This document shows, piece by piece, positions 24,890-34,405 of a stretch of 64,000 bases of DNA. Location of the stretch: positions 1 to 64,000 of the forward strand of contig JANNSJ010000039.1 of NCBI GenBank assembly GCA_031402435.1, written 5' to 3'. The stretch's first letter is position 1; every line of letters starts with the position of its first letter. The notes under the pieces were generated by a model. That model saw nothing but the letters and a program-made list of their open reading frames with translations, was not told where the DNA came from and did not search any database. This DNA is from UBA11986 sp031402435. GTDB taxonomy: Bacteria; Bacteroidota; Ignavibacteria; UBA10030; UBA6906. A program made the translations under genes and the position numbers.

Positions 24890-25762
24890 TCACCACACAT
24901 CAAACGTCAGCCCCACTCCCCAATTCTCTTCCCGGATGTTGTAGTACTGGCTGTACACCGTCAATCCTGAATAATAACTGGCGTACAGCCGCACACCGCT
25001 TCCCGACCACTCACCGAACTTTACACCGAACTCCAGGTTATTCGTCCCGATGTACGAAGGGATTCCAACAAAGGAGAGATTGTCCGCCACGAACACATTG
25101 AACGGCTTGGCGAAGGCGGTACCTGATGTTGCATGCGCCTCGATCCCATGAATTGTACTGAAGCGGCGAATGTTCTCAGGACGGATGAGCGTCGCGTAGC
25201 TGAATCCTGAATACATCATGAGAGTGAGCGAAGTCCAGCGGCACTCATACGCCGCGATGAGTTCTCCGAAATCCTTCGTGAATGGAATTGGAGCCATGCC
25301 GTTCTTCCATGTTCCGGTAGAGTTATCGAAGTGTCCGTCAATGAAGTGGGCGCTGAGGTGCATTACACGAAGCCGGAGTGAAAAGGCTGCATCGTCACTC
25401 GCAGCCCGATAGGAGACATGTCCGCCGAAGAATCCATCCACCGCATCAATCTGCAGCCGATGACCTTCGGCACTTGTTGACAATGCATAGGTGAAGAAGT
25501 CAATGCCCATCCGGAGTCTTTTACTTTTCTCAGATGAAATGGTATATTCTACCAGATCCAACGTGCTGCCGATATCAAGTTTAAGGTGGGAGGTGGCGAT
25601 GTCCTTCCGAACGCCGACACGCGGTTCCTGATAGTTGGCAGTGAACGGTGGAACAAGGATTCCGCCCGGCAGAAACATAAACGCCGATTCCGATGGTTCA
25701 TCACTGGAAGCAATATGGTTTAAGAAGGGAAGAAGGATCAGGATTAACAATAGTCGTCGCAT
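24890..25762 (-). CDS. DUF1207-like outer-membrane protein
   Basis: A 290-residue exported protein. Signal peptide MRRLLLILILLPFLNHIASS. The opening LPGGILVPPFTANYQEPR resembles DUF1207 proteins. Alternating hydrophobic strands through the body and a C-terminal aromatic residue (GVGLTFDVW) are typical of outer-membrane beta-barrels recognised by the Bam machinery. No ligand can be inferred. The family name is tentative; the barrel topology and export are better supported. Single gene. Confidence 0.65.
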   Translation of the reverse strand: MRRLLLILILLPFLNHIASSDEPSESAFMFLPGGILVPPFTANYQEPRVGVRKDIATSHLKLDIGSTLDLVEYTISSEKSKRLRMGIDFFTYALSTSAEGHRLQIDAVDGFFGGHVSYRAASDDAAFSLRLRVMHLSAHFIDGHFDNSTGTWKNGMAPIPFTKDFGELIAAYECRWTSLTLMMYSGFSYATLIRPENIRRFSTIHGIEAHATSGTAFAKPFNVFVADNLSFVGIPSYIGTNNLEFGVKFGEWSGSGVRLYASYYSGLTVYSQYYNIREENWGVGLTFDVW

Positions 25763-25842
25763 GCGTTCATTCTCTTGTGAAAGTCAGATGAATATAGCCA
25801 ACCGCGTTTGTACAAGCAACAGTGTAGTGACCTGTCTTGGTT

Positions 25843-25883
25843 GTCATTGCGAGGAACGCTTTTCGTGACGAAGCAATCTCATC
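25843..25883 (+). repeat. GTCATTGCGAG-type dispersed repeat, half element
   Basis: Begins GTCATTGCGAGGAACG and ends GACGAAGCAATCTC, a form familiar from many environmental genomes. The same GTCATTGCGAG end bounds the larger element at 36212-36353. It lies directly upstream of moeB and inside the spurious upstream extension of that reading frame. Confidence 0.65.
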
Positions 25884-25894
25884 ACAGGGAGTTC

Positions 25895-27040
25895 ATGAGC
25901 ATAACTGAATTCACATCAGAAGAACGGGAGCGGTACAGCCGGCATTTCGTTCTTCCTGATGTGGGCGTTGAAGGCCAGTCAAAGCTCAAGGCTGCACGCG
26001 TGCTGATCGTTGGCGCAGGCGGACTCGGCTCCCCGATTGCTTTGTATCTTGCAGCGGCAGGCGTTGGAACTATTGGCATCATCGATCATGATGTCGTTTC
26101 GCTTTCCAACCTGCAACGCCAGGTTCTCTATTCGTTGGCTGATGTCGGAAAGAGCAAAGCGCTGATCGCCAAGCAGCGCATCCTCTCACTCAATCCAACC
26201 CTCAAAGTCGTAGTGTACCAAGAGCGGCTAGATTTTTCCAACGCGCTCGGCATCCTCCGTGAGTTTGATATCATTGCCGATTGTACCGACAATTTTCCCA
26301 CCCGCTATCTTATCAACGATGCGTGTGTACTTGCTTCAAAGGTCAACGTGTACGGAAGTGTGTTCCGCCACGAAGGCCAGGTATCGGTGTTTGATGCTTC
26401 ACGCGGGCCCTGCTATCGCTGCTTGTATCCAGCTCCTCCGCCGCCGGAGTTAGTGCAGGATTGTTCACAGGCCGGCGTGCTCGGCGTCCTGACTGGAATT
26501 GTGGGAACCCTTCAGGCAAATGAAATCATTAAACAGATTCTCCGAAATGGAAAGCCATTGATAGGCAGGTTGTTGATGGTTGACGCATTGAATGCAACAA
26601 CATCTGAGATCACCATTCAGAAAGATCCTGCATGTCCGATCTGTGCAGAGAACAGAAGCATCACGTCACTTATCGATTATGAAGGATTCTGTATGAGTAA
26701 TAGTTCGCCCGACAAGAGCATCTCGCAATTTGAAATCTCTGTGAAAGAATTAAAACAACGGATGGGACAAGGGCAGCCAGTAGCATTGCTTGATGTGAGG
26801 GAACCGTTCGAACAACAACTCTGTTCACTTGGGGGACAATTGATCCCCCTGCGAGAACTCGATCAACGCAAGGAAGAACTCAATCGGGAAAGTGAGATCA
26901 TCGTTTATTGTCATCATGGCATGCGCAGTCAAAGTGCTGTGAACCTTCTGCGACGGTCGGGCTTCAGCAACGTGAAGAATCTTGATGGCGGCATTGATGC
27001 ATGGGCCCGCGAGATTGACAAGACCATGCCTCGTTACTAG
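25895..27040 (+). CDS. moeB: Molybdopterin-synthase adenylyltransferase with rhodanese domain
   Basis: A 381-residue E1-like enzyme (MoeB/MoeZ/ThiF type) that adenylates the C-terminus of a small sulfur-carrier protein. An ATP-binding GAGGLGSPIALYLAAAG lies near residue 37, and the DHDVVSLSNLQRQ motif follows. Zinc-binding pairs are CYRC and CPIC. Residues ~285-381 form a rhodanese domain with active-site Cys339 in YCHHGMRS, which would carry the persulfide to the activated carrier. ATG 25895 is chosen because the upstream extension reads through a dispersed repeat; CAGGGAG precedes it. No carrier protein or molybdopterin genes are adjacent, so a thiamine or other role cannot be excluded. Confidence 0.9.
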   Translation: MSITEFTSEERERYSRHFVLPDVGVEGQSKLKAARVLIVGAGGLGSPIALYLAAAGVGTIGIIDHDVVSLSNLQRQVLYSLADVGKSKALIAKQRILSLNPTLKVVVYQERLDFSNALGILREFDIIADCTDNFPTRYLINDACVLASKVNVYGSVFRHEGQVSVFDASRGPCYRCLYPAPPPPELVQDCSQAGVLGVLTGIVGTLQANEIIKQILRNGKPLIGRLLMVDALNATTSEITIQKDPACPICAENRSITSLIDYEGFCMSNSSPDKSISQFEISVKELKQRMGQGQPVALLDVREPFEQQLCSLGGQLIPLRELDQRKEELNRESEIIVYCHHGMRSQSAVNLLRRSGFSNVKNLDGGIDAWAREIDKTMPRY

Positions 27041-27041
27041 G

Positions 27042-27070
27042 TTGAAAGTCTGCATTGTTTTGTCTACATT
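27042..27070 (+). promoter_or_regulatory. Promoter of the 27116 gene
   Basis: TTGAAA (27042-27047) and TACATT (27065-27070) with 17-base spacing, starting immediately after the moeB stop. The ribosome site GGAGGAA precedes ATG 27116. Confidence 0.55.
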
Positions 27071-27115
27071 TGTGCAAGTTTTTGTATCTGAACATTCATT
27101 TCCGGAGGAACATTG

Positions 27116-27889
27116 ATGAAACGACGCCTGTCCCTGCTTCTTCTTTTCATGGTTATCACCACCACGTTTGTGTTTGCACAACAGGAAGAAGAGCCGCCGA
27201 TTCCGCCGAAGCGTTCCAAGGCGGCAAAGATTGGCGCGTTTGGCGGTTTTACGCCCAGCTGGCTGTTCGTTGACGTCAAGCCTATAAATGATGTTCTTGT
27301 GCCGGCGGGCGGTGCAGCATTCAAAGATGACGGTGTGTTTCTCTGGGGTGGTGGCGGAGCGGCGTATATCATGCTTGTGCCAAACCTTCGTGTTGGTGGT
27401 GTGGGGATGAGTGGAACAATCAAAAGCACGCGGCTTGATCCATTTGGCGTCAGGCGTGATGCAGAGTTGCACGTCGGGTTTGGTGGCGTAACCGTGGAAT
27501 ACACGGTTCCCATTGTCGAACGCCTTGATGTTTCGTTCGGAACAATGATTGGCGGTGGAGGCATTGATATTGTCCTGCGTCAGGATAACGGCGGGAATAA
27601 AAGCTGGGGACAGGAGTGGACAAACTATGGATCCGGGAGCTATCAGACGCTCGGGCAGATCAACAACATCAAACGAACACTTTCAGGATCGTACTTTGTT
27701 TGGGTTCCCTCGGTGAATGTTGAGTATGCGATTCTTGCATGGGTCGGTGTTCGTGTGGGTGCAAGCTACGTTGGGATGTCCGCACCCTCATGGAAACTTG
27801 ATGACAACAATGAACTTCTTGGAGTGCCGAGCAGCGTGAGCGGGAAAGGCTTTATGATTAACGCGGGATTGTTTGTGGGAACGTTCTGA
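27116..27889 (+). CDS. Exported outer-membrane protein of unknown function
   Basis: A 257-residue protein with a signal peptide ending FVFAQ. Proline and charged residues follow (QEEEPPIPPKRSK), then Gly-rich alternating strands (GVFLWGGGGAAYIMLV, VRVGASYVGMSAPSW) and a terminal phenylalanine (GLFVGTF), the usual outer-membrane barrel C-terminus. I recognise no specific family. ATG 27116 with GGAGGAA upstream is better than the TTG three bases earlier. Single gene with its own predicted promoter. Confidence 0.7.
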   Translation: MKRRLSLLLLFMVITTTFVFAQQEEEPPIPPKRSKAAKIGAFGGFTPSWLFVDVKPINDVLVPAGGAAFKDDGVFLWGGGGAAYIMLVPNLRVGGVGMSGTIKSTRLDPFGVRRDAELHVGFGGVTVEYTVPIVERLDVSFGTMIGGGGIDIVLRQDNGGNKSWGQEWTNYGSGSYQTLGQINNIKRTLSGSYFVWVPSVNVEYAILAWVGVRVGASYVGMSAPSWKLDDNNELLGVPSSVSGKGFMINAGLFVGTF

Positions 27890-27927
27890 GATGAGGTTGT
27901 AGAGTTCCTTGAGTTTCTGGAGTTGGG

Positions 27928-29628
27928 CTACTCTTTCTTCTCAACGAATTGAGTTCCTCTCCATTCTACAAACATCTCCTTGCACCGGTTGCGTTGATAC
28001 TTTCCTGTTGATGTTACTGGAATGGTACTACCGAAGACCACAACCTTGGGTGACTTGACAAACTGCAAACGCTTGCGGCAGTATTCCACTACGTGTGACT
28101 CTGTAAGTTCCGCTCCATTCTTCAGCTTTACGTAAGCGCCGATCTCTTCGCCGTACCAATCGTTTTCAAATCCAACCGCAATGCCTGCCTCTATGCCGGG
28201 CATGTTCATCAGCACTTCATCGATTTCAAATGGAGAGATGTTGACGCCACCGCGAATGATAAGCTCCTTGATCCTTCCTGTAATAAAAAAGAACTTCCTC
28301 GCCTGATCGTCATACATGAAGAACCCCTCGTCACCGCTTCTGAACCAGCCATGGGCGAAGGTCTTCTCGTTCGCGTCAGCGTTCTGAAAGTAGTACTTCA
28401 TCACGTTGTGGCCTCGGATGACGATTTCTCCACGTTCACCTTCCCCCAACTCGTTGCCGTGTTCATCATGGATTGCCATTTCGTTGACAGGCAACGGAAC
28501 GCCGATGGAAGGGAAACCATGCTTTGAGAGCCACATCTTGTGTTCACCGAGGGGCAGGTCTATGGGGAGGAAGCACGAGTAGCACGTTGTTTCGGAAAGC
28601 CCATAGCCGTGGATAATCGGGATCTTGAACTCATGCTCGAACTTGAGGGCAAGCTCCACGGTCAGCGGCCCCGCGCCGCAAATGATGTGGCGGAAGTGCA
28701 GAAGCTTGTACGCTTCCATGGAGAGCTTTGCGTGAAGGAGGAACTGCAGGAGTGTGGGCACAACGCTGACGATCGTGACCTTTTCCATGCTGATACGCTC
28801 GAAGAACTTGTCGCTGTGGAATTTCTGGTTGAGGACAACGCCGCTTCCCGCATACAGTGGCGTCATGAGCGTGACAACGGTGCCATTGACGTGGTGAATC
28901 GGTAGTACGCACATCATTCGCTGGTCTTCCGAAATGCGATGCCACTCGGCAATCGCCATTGCATCCACGAGGAGGTTGTATTGCAACAGGACAACGGCCT
29001 TCGGATTGCCGGTTGTGCCTGACGTATAAACGATAAGAGCCTCGTCAGCAAGTGTGACGGCTTTCTTTGGTACGAAATGGAGCGGCTGCTTGATCAGCTC
29101 CGCCTGGAAGTAGGGAAGATTGGGTTTGAGCTTTTTCCCGACTTGGACAATTGTCTTCAATGCAGGAGCCTGGGTCTGGAGAGCGCAGATACGCTCAACG
29201 AACTGCTCCCGGACGAATGCCAGCGTTGCTTCAGAGTTTTTGAGAATGTAGGCGATGTTCTTGTCGTCTTCACTGACGTTGACCGGTACAACGACAGCGC
29301 CGATCAGGAACGCTGCGAAGTACTGGATGACAACATCAGAATGGTTAAACGACACCGTGGCGATTCTATCGCCGGGAGCGATGCCCAACGATTGAAGCAA
29401 ATTTGCGGTGCGAGTTACCTCCTCGAAGAATTCCCGATACGAATACTCTTTCCTGTGTCCTTCGTCGTCGTAAAAAATCAGGAACGCTTTCTGCTCGTAA
29501 CGCTCCACCTGTTGCGCAAGCAGGTCGCCGATGTTTTTATACTGCATCATCGGTTGAGTAGGCGGGGTGCCATCAACAGATTGTGCTTGAAAGATTTTGT
29601 CCAGTACTGATTCGGAAATATCGGACAT
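27928..29628 (-). CDS. AMP-dependent acyl-CoA synthetase/ligase
   Basis: A 566-residue class I adenylate-forming enzyme that activates a carboxylic acid as acyl-AMP and transfers it to CoA or another thiol. Motifs: the P-loop-like IVYTSGTTGNPKAVVL near residue 210, HGYGLSETTC near 345, the GWFRSGDEGFF and ITGRIKELIIRGGVNISP hinge, and a C-terminal lysine motif (PVTSTGKYQRN). The substrate range is not readable; long-chain fatty acid or aromatic acid are both possible. It lies downstream of hmgA on the same strand with a 106-base gap and its own predicted promoter. The aromatic-catabolism context favours neither choice decisively. Confidence 0.9.
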   Translation of the reverse strand: MSDISESVLDKIFQAQSVDGTPPTQPMMQYKNIGDLLAQQVERYEQKAFLIFYDDEGHRKEYSYREFFEEVTRTANLLQSLGIAPGDRIATVSFNHSDVVIQYFAAFLIGAVVVPVNVSEDDKNIAYILKNSEATLAFVREQFVERICALQTQAPALKTIVQVGKKLKPNLPYFQAELIKQPLHFVPKKAVTLADEALIVYTSGTTGNPKAVVLLQYNLLVDAMAIAEWHRISEDQRMMCVLPIHHVNGTVVTLMTPLYAGSGVVLNQKFHSDKFFERISMEKVTIVSVVPTLLQFLLHAKLSMEAYKLLHFRHIICGAGPLTVELALKFEHEFKIPIIHGYGLSETTCYSCFLPIDLPLGEHKMWLSKHGFPSIGVPLPVNEMAIHDEHGNELGEGERGEIVIRGHNVMKYYFQNADANEKTFAHGWFRSGDEGFFMYDDQARKFFFITGRIKELIIRGGVNISPFEIDEVLMNMPGIEAGIAVGFENDWYGEEIGAYVKLKNGAELTESHVVEYCRKRLQFVKSPKVVVFGSTIPVTSTGKYQRNRCKEMFVEWRGTQFVEKKE

Positions 29629-29671
29629 GGATAGTGCAGGTGTGGGATGCGTTGGTTGTGGTTGTTAATAC

Positions 29672-29700
29672 ACCATAGAAACGGAAAACAACCAGTTCAA
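29672..29700 (-). promoter_or_regulatory. Putative promoter of the acyl-CoA synthetase gene
   Basis: On the minus strand TTGAAC (29695-29700) and TATGGT (29672-29677) with 17-base spacing, about 45 bases before the ATG at 29628. Confidence 0.4.
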
Positions 29701-29734
29701 CACTACGGTTTTCAATTCTCGACTCGGCGTGACA

Positions 29735-30853
29735 TCACTTTGCCACTTCCTCGGGTTTCTCCATCCAACTCATCCAATATTCTTTCCATTCCACGTCTTC
29801 GCCGTGTGGAAGGATATGAATGGGATTGAGTCCGTCGAGCATGACGGCGTATTCATCGGTGTGAGTCTTCTTGGCTTGATTCCTGAGAGCCTTGGGATGT
29901 GGCCCGTGGTGAATGCCGCGTGGATGTAACGTCACCATTCCGGGTTTGATATTATCGCGGCTGAAGAAATTCCCATCATGATAAAAAATGAACTCATCAT
30001 AATCCGTGTTGCGATGGAAGAAGGGAACTTTGAGCGCGGCGGGATCCTCTTCCAGTGGGCGGGGGAGAAAGCTGCACACGTATGCGCCCTGAGTTGCAAA
30101 CGTGGTGTGTGCGCTGGGAGGCAGATGTCCACGGTGACTCATAATCGGACGGATGTCTCTCATGTTCAGTTTCCACGTCGTCAGGTCGCCTTTCCATCCA
30201 ACAACATCAATCGGATTGAAGGGATACCACACGGAAGAGAATTCCTCTTCAACTTTGATTCGAACTTCCCACTCACGGTTGTCGTCGAGGTACGGTTGTG
30301 GTTCGGGAGTGGTGATCACTGCGGGATCATACAACGCGTGTTGGCCAATGAGTCCCTTGTCCGGTTGCTCAAATTCCGTCTTCGATTCAACAATGAGGAA
30401 GAAGTTATCCTTCGTCTTCGGAACAACCCGGTACGTGACAGCTCGCGGGATGTTGATGTAGTCACCCTTTTCGAAGGTGAGCGGCCCAAAGTCCGACTCA
30501 ATGACTCCTTCACCGCGATGTACGAAATACAGTTCATCGCCGTCAGCGTTGCGCATATAGAACGGCATCGGCTCGGAGCGACGTGAGACGAAGAGCTTCA
30601 CATCCTGGTTACCCATGAATGCCACGGGAGAACCTTTTGGGTCGGTCTGATCGGTTGGCGTGAGATTGTTCAGGTCGAGGCAGTGCGGACGCAGCTTTCC
30701 TTCAAACCGGATCCAACCGGTGGGAGGATGCGTGTGGTACAAGTGTGCAGACTTTCCGAAGAAGCCTTTGCGGCCATGCTCTTCTTCAAACGTACCGTCG
30801 GGAAGTCCGACATGAGCCTGCGATGCTATCTTTCCCTTCTTCAGTGGGTACAT
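29735..30853 (-). CDS. hmgA: Homogentisate 1,2-dioxygenase
   Basis: A 372-residue cupin-type iron dioxygenase that opens homogentisate to maleylacetoacetate in tyrosine and phenylalanine breakdown. Recognised by the QAHVGLPDGTFEEEHGRKGF start, HTHPPTGW, the DELYFVHRGEG cupin strand, and the iron-site region FHRNTDYDEFIFYHDG plus HPRGIHHGPHP. Length agrees with shorter bacterial homologues. The ribosome site AAAGGAGAG and a good promoter support ATG 30853. 4-hydroxyphenylpyruvate dioxygenase, the previous pathway step, lies 2.4 kb upstream on the same strand, separated by two T9SS genes. Confidence 0.94.
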   Translation of the reverse strand: MYPLKKGKIASQAHVGLPDGTFEEEHGRKGFFGKSAHLYHTHPPTGWIRFEGKLRPHCLDLNNLTPTDQTDPKGSPVAFMGNQDVKLFVSRRSEPMPFYMRNADGDELYFVHRGEGVIESDFGPLTFEKGDYINIPRAVTYRVVPKTKDNFFLIVESKTEFEQPDKGLIGQHALYDPAVITTPEPQPYLDDNREWEVRIKVEEEFSSVWYPFNPIDVVGWKGDLTTWKLNMRDIRPIMSHRGHLPPSAHTTFATQGAYVCSFLPRPLEEDPAALKVPFFHRNTDYDEFIFYHDGNFFSRDNIKPGMVTLHPRGIHHGPHPKALRNQAKKTHTDEYAVMLDGLNPIHILPHGEDVEWKEYWMSWMEKPEEVAK

Positions 30854-30910
30854 GAACTCTCCTTTTGTGCCGAATTGTCAACCGACGGATGTTGGAATAA
30901 TTGCCACCCC

Positions 30911-30939
30911 AATATACGCGCGGGGAATGAGAACGGCAA
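30911..30939 (-). promoter_or_regulatory. hmgA promoter
   Basis: On the minus strand TTGCCG (30934-30939) and TATATT (30911-30916) with 17-base spacing, about 57 bases before the hmgA ATG. Confidence 0.55.
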
Positions 30940-30976
30940 ATCGAAAATGCTGCCCACTCGGTAGGCGATATGGTAG

Positions 30977-32203
30977 CTACTTGAGTATAATGAGCCGTTT
31001 GGCATCGGTGAACTCGCCCGCATGCAGCCGGTAAAGATACATACCACTTGGCAGGTTGCGTGCATTGAATTCTGCTCTGTGGTCTCCGCCTTGGAGTAGG
31101 TCGTTCACCAATGTTGCAACTTCCTGTCCAAGTACGTTGTACACTTTCAGTGTCACGAAGCGAGTTTCAGGGATTTGAAACCGGATATTCGTTACGGGAT
31201 TGAACGGGTTGGGATAGTTCTGTTCCAGATTGTAGTTCGCCGGCACCTGGTGTGATACTTCGTTGTCAACATCGGTGAGCTCGGAGACCGGCCGACGGTA
31301 TACGCCGACGCCGAAATAATTCACAAAGGCAAATGTCCCTGCAATCTGAAGTGTGTTCCAGATCGATCCAGGAAGCCCGGTGATATCGGCGGGGGTCCAA
31401 GATTGTCCGTCATTCGTCGATCGATCAATTGAATCACCGACCGCATAGACCGTCGATCCATTCTTTGAAAGCCCGTACACCGAAGGCCCCGTGCGAACTT
31501 TTGTCCACGTTGTGCCGAGATCAGTGGAGAGGAAGATGCCGGATTGTGTACTCGCTCCTGACACTCCAACAATAAGCGAGTTGCCGCTCGCAATGAGAGC
31601 ATTCTTGTTTTGAGAACTAATTACACCCGGGTCAGAAGCCCAACTTGTGCCCCCGTCTGTAGAAATGTATACGCCCAGATTTTGATGGCAGATAAAGAGG
31701 TTCGTCCCGATCTTCGCCACCCCTGTCATCGTTTGCGTTGTCGGAAGTCCGTTTGCCGTTTTGGTCCATGTGGCACCATTGTCGGTTGATATCCCGAACG
31801 CAGAAGTGAATCCAAACGCCGCGTACACTGAATTGCCTTCGGCGTAGAGGGCCGTTGCGTATTGATTGGCCGGGACACCGCTTGTTGTCTGCACCCACGT
31901 TGCGCCGCTGTTGGATGAACGCCAGATTCCCGCCGCATCGCCGGCTGCCACAAGATAGTTTCCGCTTCTTACAATACTATAGAAATTAGTGAAGGTTGGG
32001 AGTCCACTACTGCTTGATGTCCAGTTCACCCCGAGGTTCGTGCTTTTGAATACGCTCGTAATTGAACCGGCGTACAAAGTTGTTGTATCTGCATACAATG
32101 CACCAATGGACTGATTGGTCATTCCCGTGATCATCTGTGTCCATTGGGCCTGAGCGCTGCATGTTCCCATAAACAGGCCAATCACAACAAAGAAATGCTT
32201 CAT
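30977..32203 (-). CDS. T9SS-sorted protein with sialidase/Ycf48-like repeats
   Basis: A 408-residue secreted protein. Signal peptide MKHFFVVIGLFMGTCSAQAQ. Residues 25-320 carry six to seven Asp-box-like propeller units (STNLGVNWTSSSSGLP, SSNSGATWVQTTSGVP, STDGGTSW, TNDGQSWTP). The C-terminus is a full T9SS type A signal (LEQNYPNPFNPVTNI, VYNVLGQEVATLV, PSGMYLYRLHAGEF). No sialidase catalytic residues are evident. AAGGAGACTCC precedes the start. It lies inside the tyrosine-catabolism block but has no evident metabolic role there. Confidence 0.85.
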   Translation of the reverse strand: MKHFFVVIGLFMGTCSAQAQWTQMITGMTNQSIGALYADTTTLYAGSITSVFKSTNLGVNWTSSSSGLPTFTNFYSIVRSGNYLVAAGDAAGIWRSSNSGATWVQTTSGVPANQYATALYAEGNSVYAAFGFTSAFGISTDNGATWTKTANGLPTTQTMTGVAKIGTNLFICHQNLGVYISTDGGTSWASDPGVISSQNKNALIASGNSLIVGVSGASTQSGIFLSTDLGTTWTKVRTGPSVYGLSKNGSTVYAVGDSIDRSTNDGQSWTPADITGLPGSIWNTLQIAGTFAFVNYFGVGVYRRPVSELTDVDNEVSHQVPANYNLEQNYPNPFNPVTNIRFQIPETRFVTLKVYNVLGQEVATLVNDLLQGGDHRAEFNARNLPSGMYLYRLHAGEFTDAKRLIILK

Positions 32204-32320
32204 GACGGAGTCTCCTTGAAAGTTGTGGCGACTGAGCTAATGTCGCGTTGTCGTAGACCTCCGGCACGTTTCCTCAATCACGCAGCTCGACAAAAGTGTT
32301 TGATATTCCTGACGATGTGT

Positions 32321-33172
32321 TTACTTCAGCAACGTCATTCTTCTCACATCAACAAAATCGCCGGCTTGAAGCCGATAGAAATAGGTGCCACCAGGCAAGT
32401 TGTTTGCGTCGAATTCTGCTCTGTATCTTCCGCCCGGTAGTTGCTCGTTCACAAGCATGGCAACTTCCTGTCCAAGCAGGTTGTACACTCGTAACGTTAC
32501 ACGACGGGAGTCAGGGATTTGGAATTGGATCTTTGTTGTGGGATTGAATGGATTCGGGAAATTCTGATGGAGAACAAACGAGTTCGGCCGGTTGCCTCCA
32601 AGATCACTGACGCCTGCGGTCGCACCATAGGCAAGGTCATCCACTGTGAAGGTACTGCCAATATTTACCTGCAGGACATTTGAAATCATAAAGCCGATAT
32701 GAGCAGTATCGGGAGTTTCTCCTGTCGTATAGGTAATATTCGCAACAAACTCCCTGTATGTTGTCTGAGTTGCTCCCGCCGTGAATGCGCCGGCACCCAT
32801 TATGACACCGTTTTTCTGGAAGCCAGCGGAGACGATGAAGATGTCATCAGCGCCGGGAGTGTACTTGTACCAGCCATGCAAGGCTGCCGGTCGCGAACTG
32901 ATCGGAAATCCACCGCCGTCAGTACCTGAAAAGAGAGAGGGCGCAAAGGGGAAACCGCTGAACGAAACAACGGTTCCTTGCGCAGCAGATGAACCGGCAT
33001 GGGCGCTCGATGATTGGGTAACAGGGGCAACCATCGTTGGAACATTTGAGGTGAACCAACCCGTTGGATCTCCTCCCGACCACGTTTCAAAGCTCGCATA
33101 TGGAATTGGCTGGGCGAACGCTCCCAACGAAAAGAGTACAAACACGACGCAACATAGAACAAGGTGTTTCAT
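32321..33172 (-). CDS. T9SS-sorted protein with putative carbohydrate-binding-like domain
   Basis: A 283-residue secreted protein. Signal peptide MKHLVLCCVVFVLFSLGAFAQ. The mature start PYASFETWSGGDPTGWFTSN and a jelly-roll-like pattern over ~180 residues resemble the PCMD/CBM-like modules seen in Bacteroidota surface proteins; the assignment is tentative. The C-terminal T9SS domain is complete (LHQNFPNPFNPTTK, VYNLLGQEVAMLV, PGGTYFYRLQAGDF). ATG 33172 is preferred over the in-frame upstream ATG because it starts the signal peptide and follows AAGGGAA. It sits between hpd and the other T9SS gene. Confidence 0.78.
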   Translation of the reverse strand: MKHLVLCCVVFVLFSLGAFAQPIPYASFETWSGGDPTGWFTSNVPTMVAPVTQSSSAHAGSSAAQGTVVSFSGFPFAPSLFSGTDGGGFPISSRPAALHGWYKYTPGADDIFIVSAGFQKNGVIMGAGAFTAGATQTTYREFVANITYTTGETPDTAHIGFMISNVLQVNIGSTFTVDDLAYGATAGVSDLGGNRPNSFVLHQNFPNPFNPTTKIQFQIPDSRRVTLRVYNLLGQEVAMLVNEQLPGGRYRAEFDANNLPGGTYFYRLQAGDFVDVRRMTLLK

Positions 33173-33218
33173 GGCTGTTCCCTTCCTTTTGATGAGAGAG
33201 TACATTCAAAACGACCTC

Positions 33219-34349
33219 TTAGAGATTTCCGCGCAACTCCTGTTCTCGTTCAATAGCTTCAAACAACGCTTTGAAGTTCCCTTTGCCGAAACTCCGGCTT
33301 CCTTTTCGCTGGATGATTTCATAGAACAACGTCGGGCGATCTTCAACAGGCTTGGTGAAGATCTGAAGCATGTAGCCTTCGTCGTCCCGGTCAACGAGAA
33401 TTCCGAGCCTGCTCAATTCGCTAATCGGTTCATCAATCTTGCCGACCCGTGAGGTGAGTTCCTCGTAGTAGGTGTTTGGTACGCGAAGGAATTGCACCCC
33501 CTGGCTGGTGAGTTTTGAGACAGTGTCGATGATATTGTCCGTAGCCATGGCGATGTGTTGCACTCCCGGACCGTGGTAGAACTCGATGTATTCTTCGATC
33601 TGGGATTTACGCTTTCCATGTGCAGGCTCGTTGATGGGGAACTTGATTCGATCATTCCCGTTTGCCATTACTTTGGACATTAGGGCGGAGTATTCCGTGC
33701 TGATATCGTTATCATCAAAATGCTGATAGAGCTTGAAGCCCATGACATCTTCATAGAACTTCACCCAAATATTCATCTGGTTCCAGCCGACGTTGCCGAC
33801 CATGTGGTCGATGTACTTCAGTCCCACAGGACGAGAGACGACATCGACGCCTTCGACAGCTTTGTAACCCGGCATGAATACGCCTTTGTAGTTCCTCCGT
33901 TCGACGAACGTATGGATGGTATCGCCATAGATGGCAATTGCAGACTTTCGGACTTCTCCGAACTCATCCTTGATTGTCGTAGGCTCCATCACGCCCTTGG
34001 CGCCGCGTCGTGTGGTTTCCCTGTAAGCAGTCCCGGCTTCATCCACCCAGAGAGCGATGTCGTGAACACCATCTCCATGAAGTTTGATGTGGCCCATGAT
34101 CGGATGATCGGGTTGCATCGGCGTTGTCAGGACAAGCCGTACTTTGTCCTGCTGAAGAACATAGGACGCCTTGTCCCGTACGCCAGTCTCCGGCCCGCAG
34201 TAGGCGACAAGTTTGAATCCGAACGCCGAGCGGTAGAAGTGTGCAGATTGTTTTGCATTGCCAACGTAGAACTCGACGTAGTCTGTCCCGTTGAGGGGGA
34301 GGAAGTCGACATGCTGTTCGGTGGCGGTAGCTGTTTTTGCATCAGGCAT
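33219..34349 (-). CDS. hpd: 4-hydroxyphenylpyruvate dioxygenase
   Basis: A 376-residue Fe(II) dioxygenase converting 4-hydroxyphenylpyruvate to homogentisate. It has two VOC half-domains: DYVEFYVGNAKQSAHFY at the start of the first and IDHMVGNVGWNQMNIWVKFY at the start of the second, which holds the metal site: His in IDHMVG, His in GVQHIAMAT and Glu in LFYEIIQRKG. The C-terminal GNFKALFEAIEREQ helix that closes the active site is intact. AAGGAGCAAG precedes the ATG. With hmgA and the aminotransferase at 35044 it forms the upper tyrosine degradation route. Confidence 0.96.
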   Translation of the reverse strand: MPDAKTATATEQHVDFLPLNGTDYVEFYVGNAKQSAHFYRSAFGFKLVAYCGPETGVRDKASYVLQQDKVRLVLTTPMQPDHPIMGHIKLHGDGVHDIALWVDEAGTAYRETTRRGAKGVMEPTTIKDEFGEVRKSAIAIYGDTIHTFVERRNYKGVFMPGYKAVEGVDVVSRPVGLKYIDHMVGNVGWNQMNIWVKFYEDVMGFKLYQHFDDNDISTEYSALMSKVMANGNDRIKFPINEPAHGKRKSQIEEYIEFYHGPGVQHIAMATDNIIDTVSKLTSQGVQFLRVPNTYYEELTSRVGKIDEPISELSRLGILVDRDDEGYMLQIFTKPVEDRPTLFYEIIQRKGSRSFGKGNFKALFEAIEREQELRGNL

Positions 34350-34368
34350 TTTCTTGCTCCTTGTTATT

Positions 34369-34405
34369 TCACAGGAATCCGAAATCTCAAATCCACAATC
34401 TCAAA
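34369..34405 (-). repeat. A/C-rich text-like intergenic tract
   Basis: A run of CAAATCTCAAATC-type words between hpd and the lipoprotein gene, like the tracts at 4654-4722 and 38950-39028. No gene or terminator is seen in it. Confidence 0.5.
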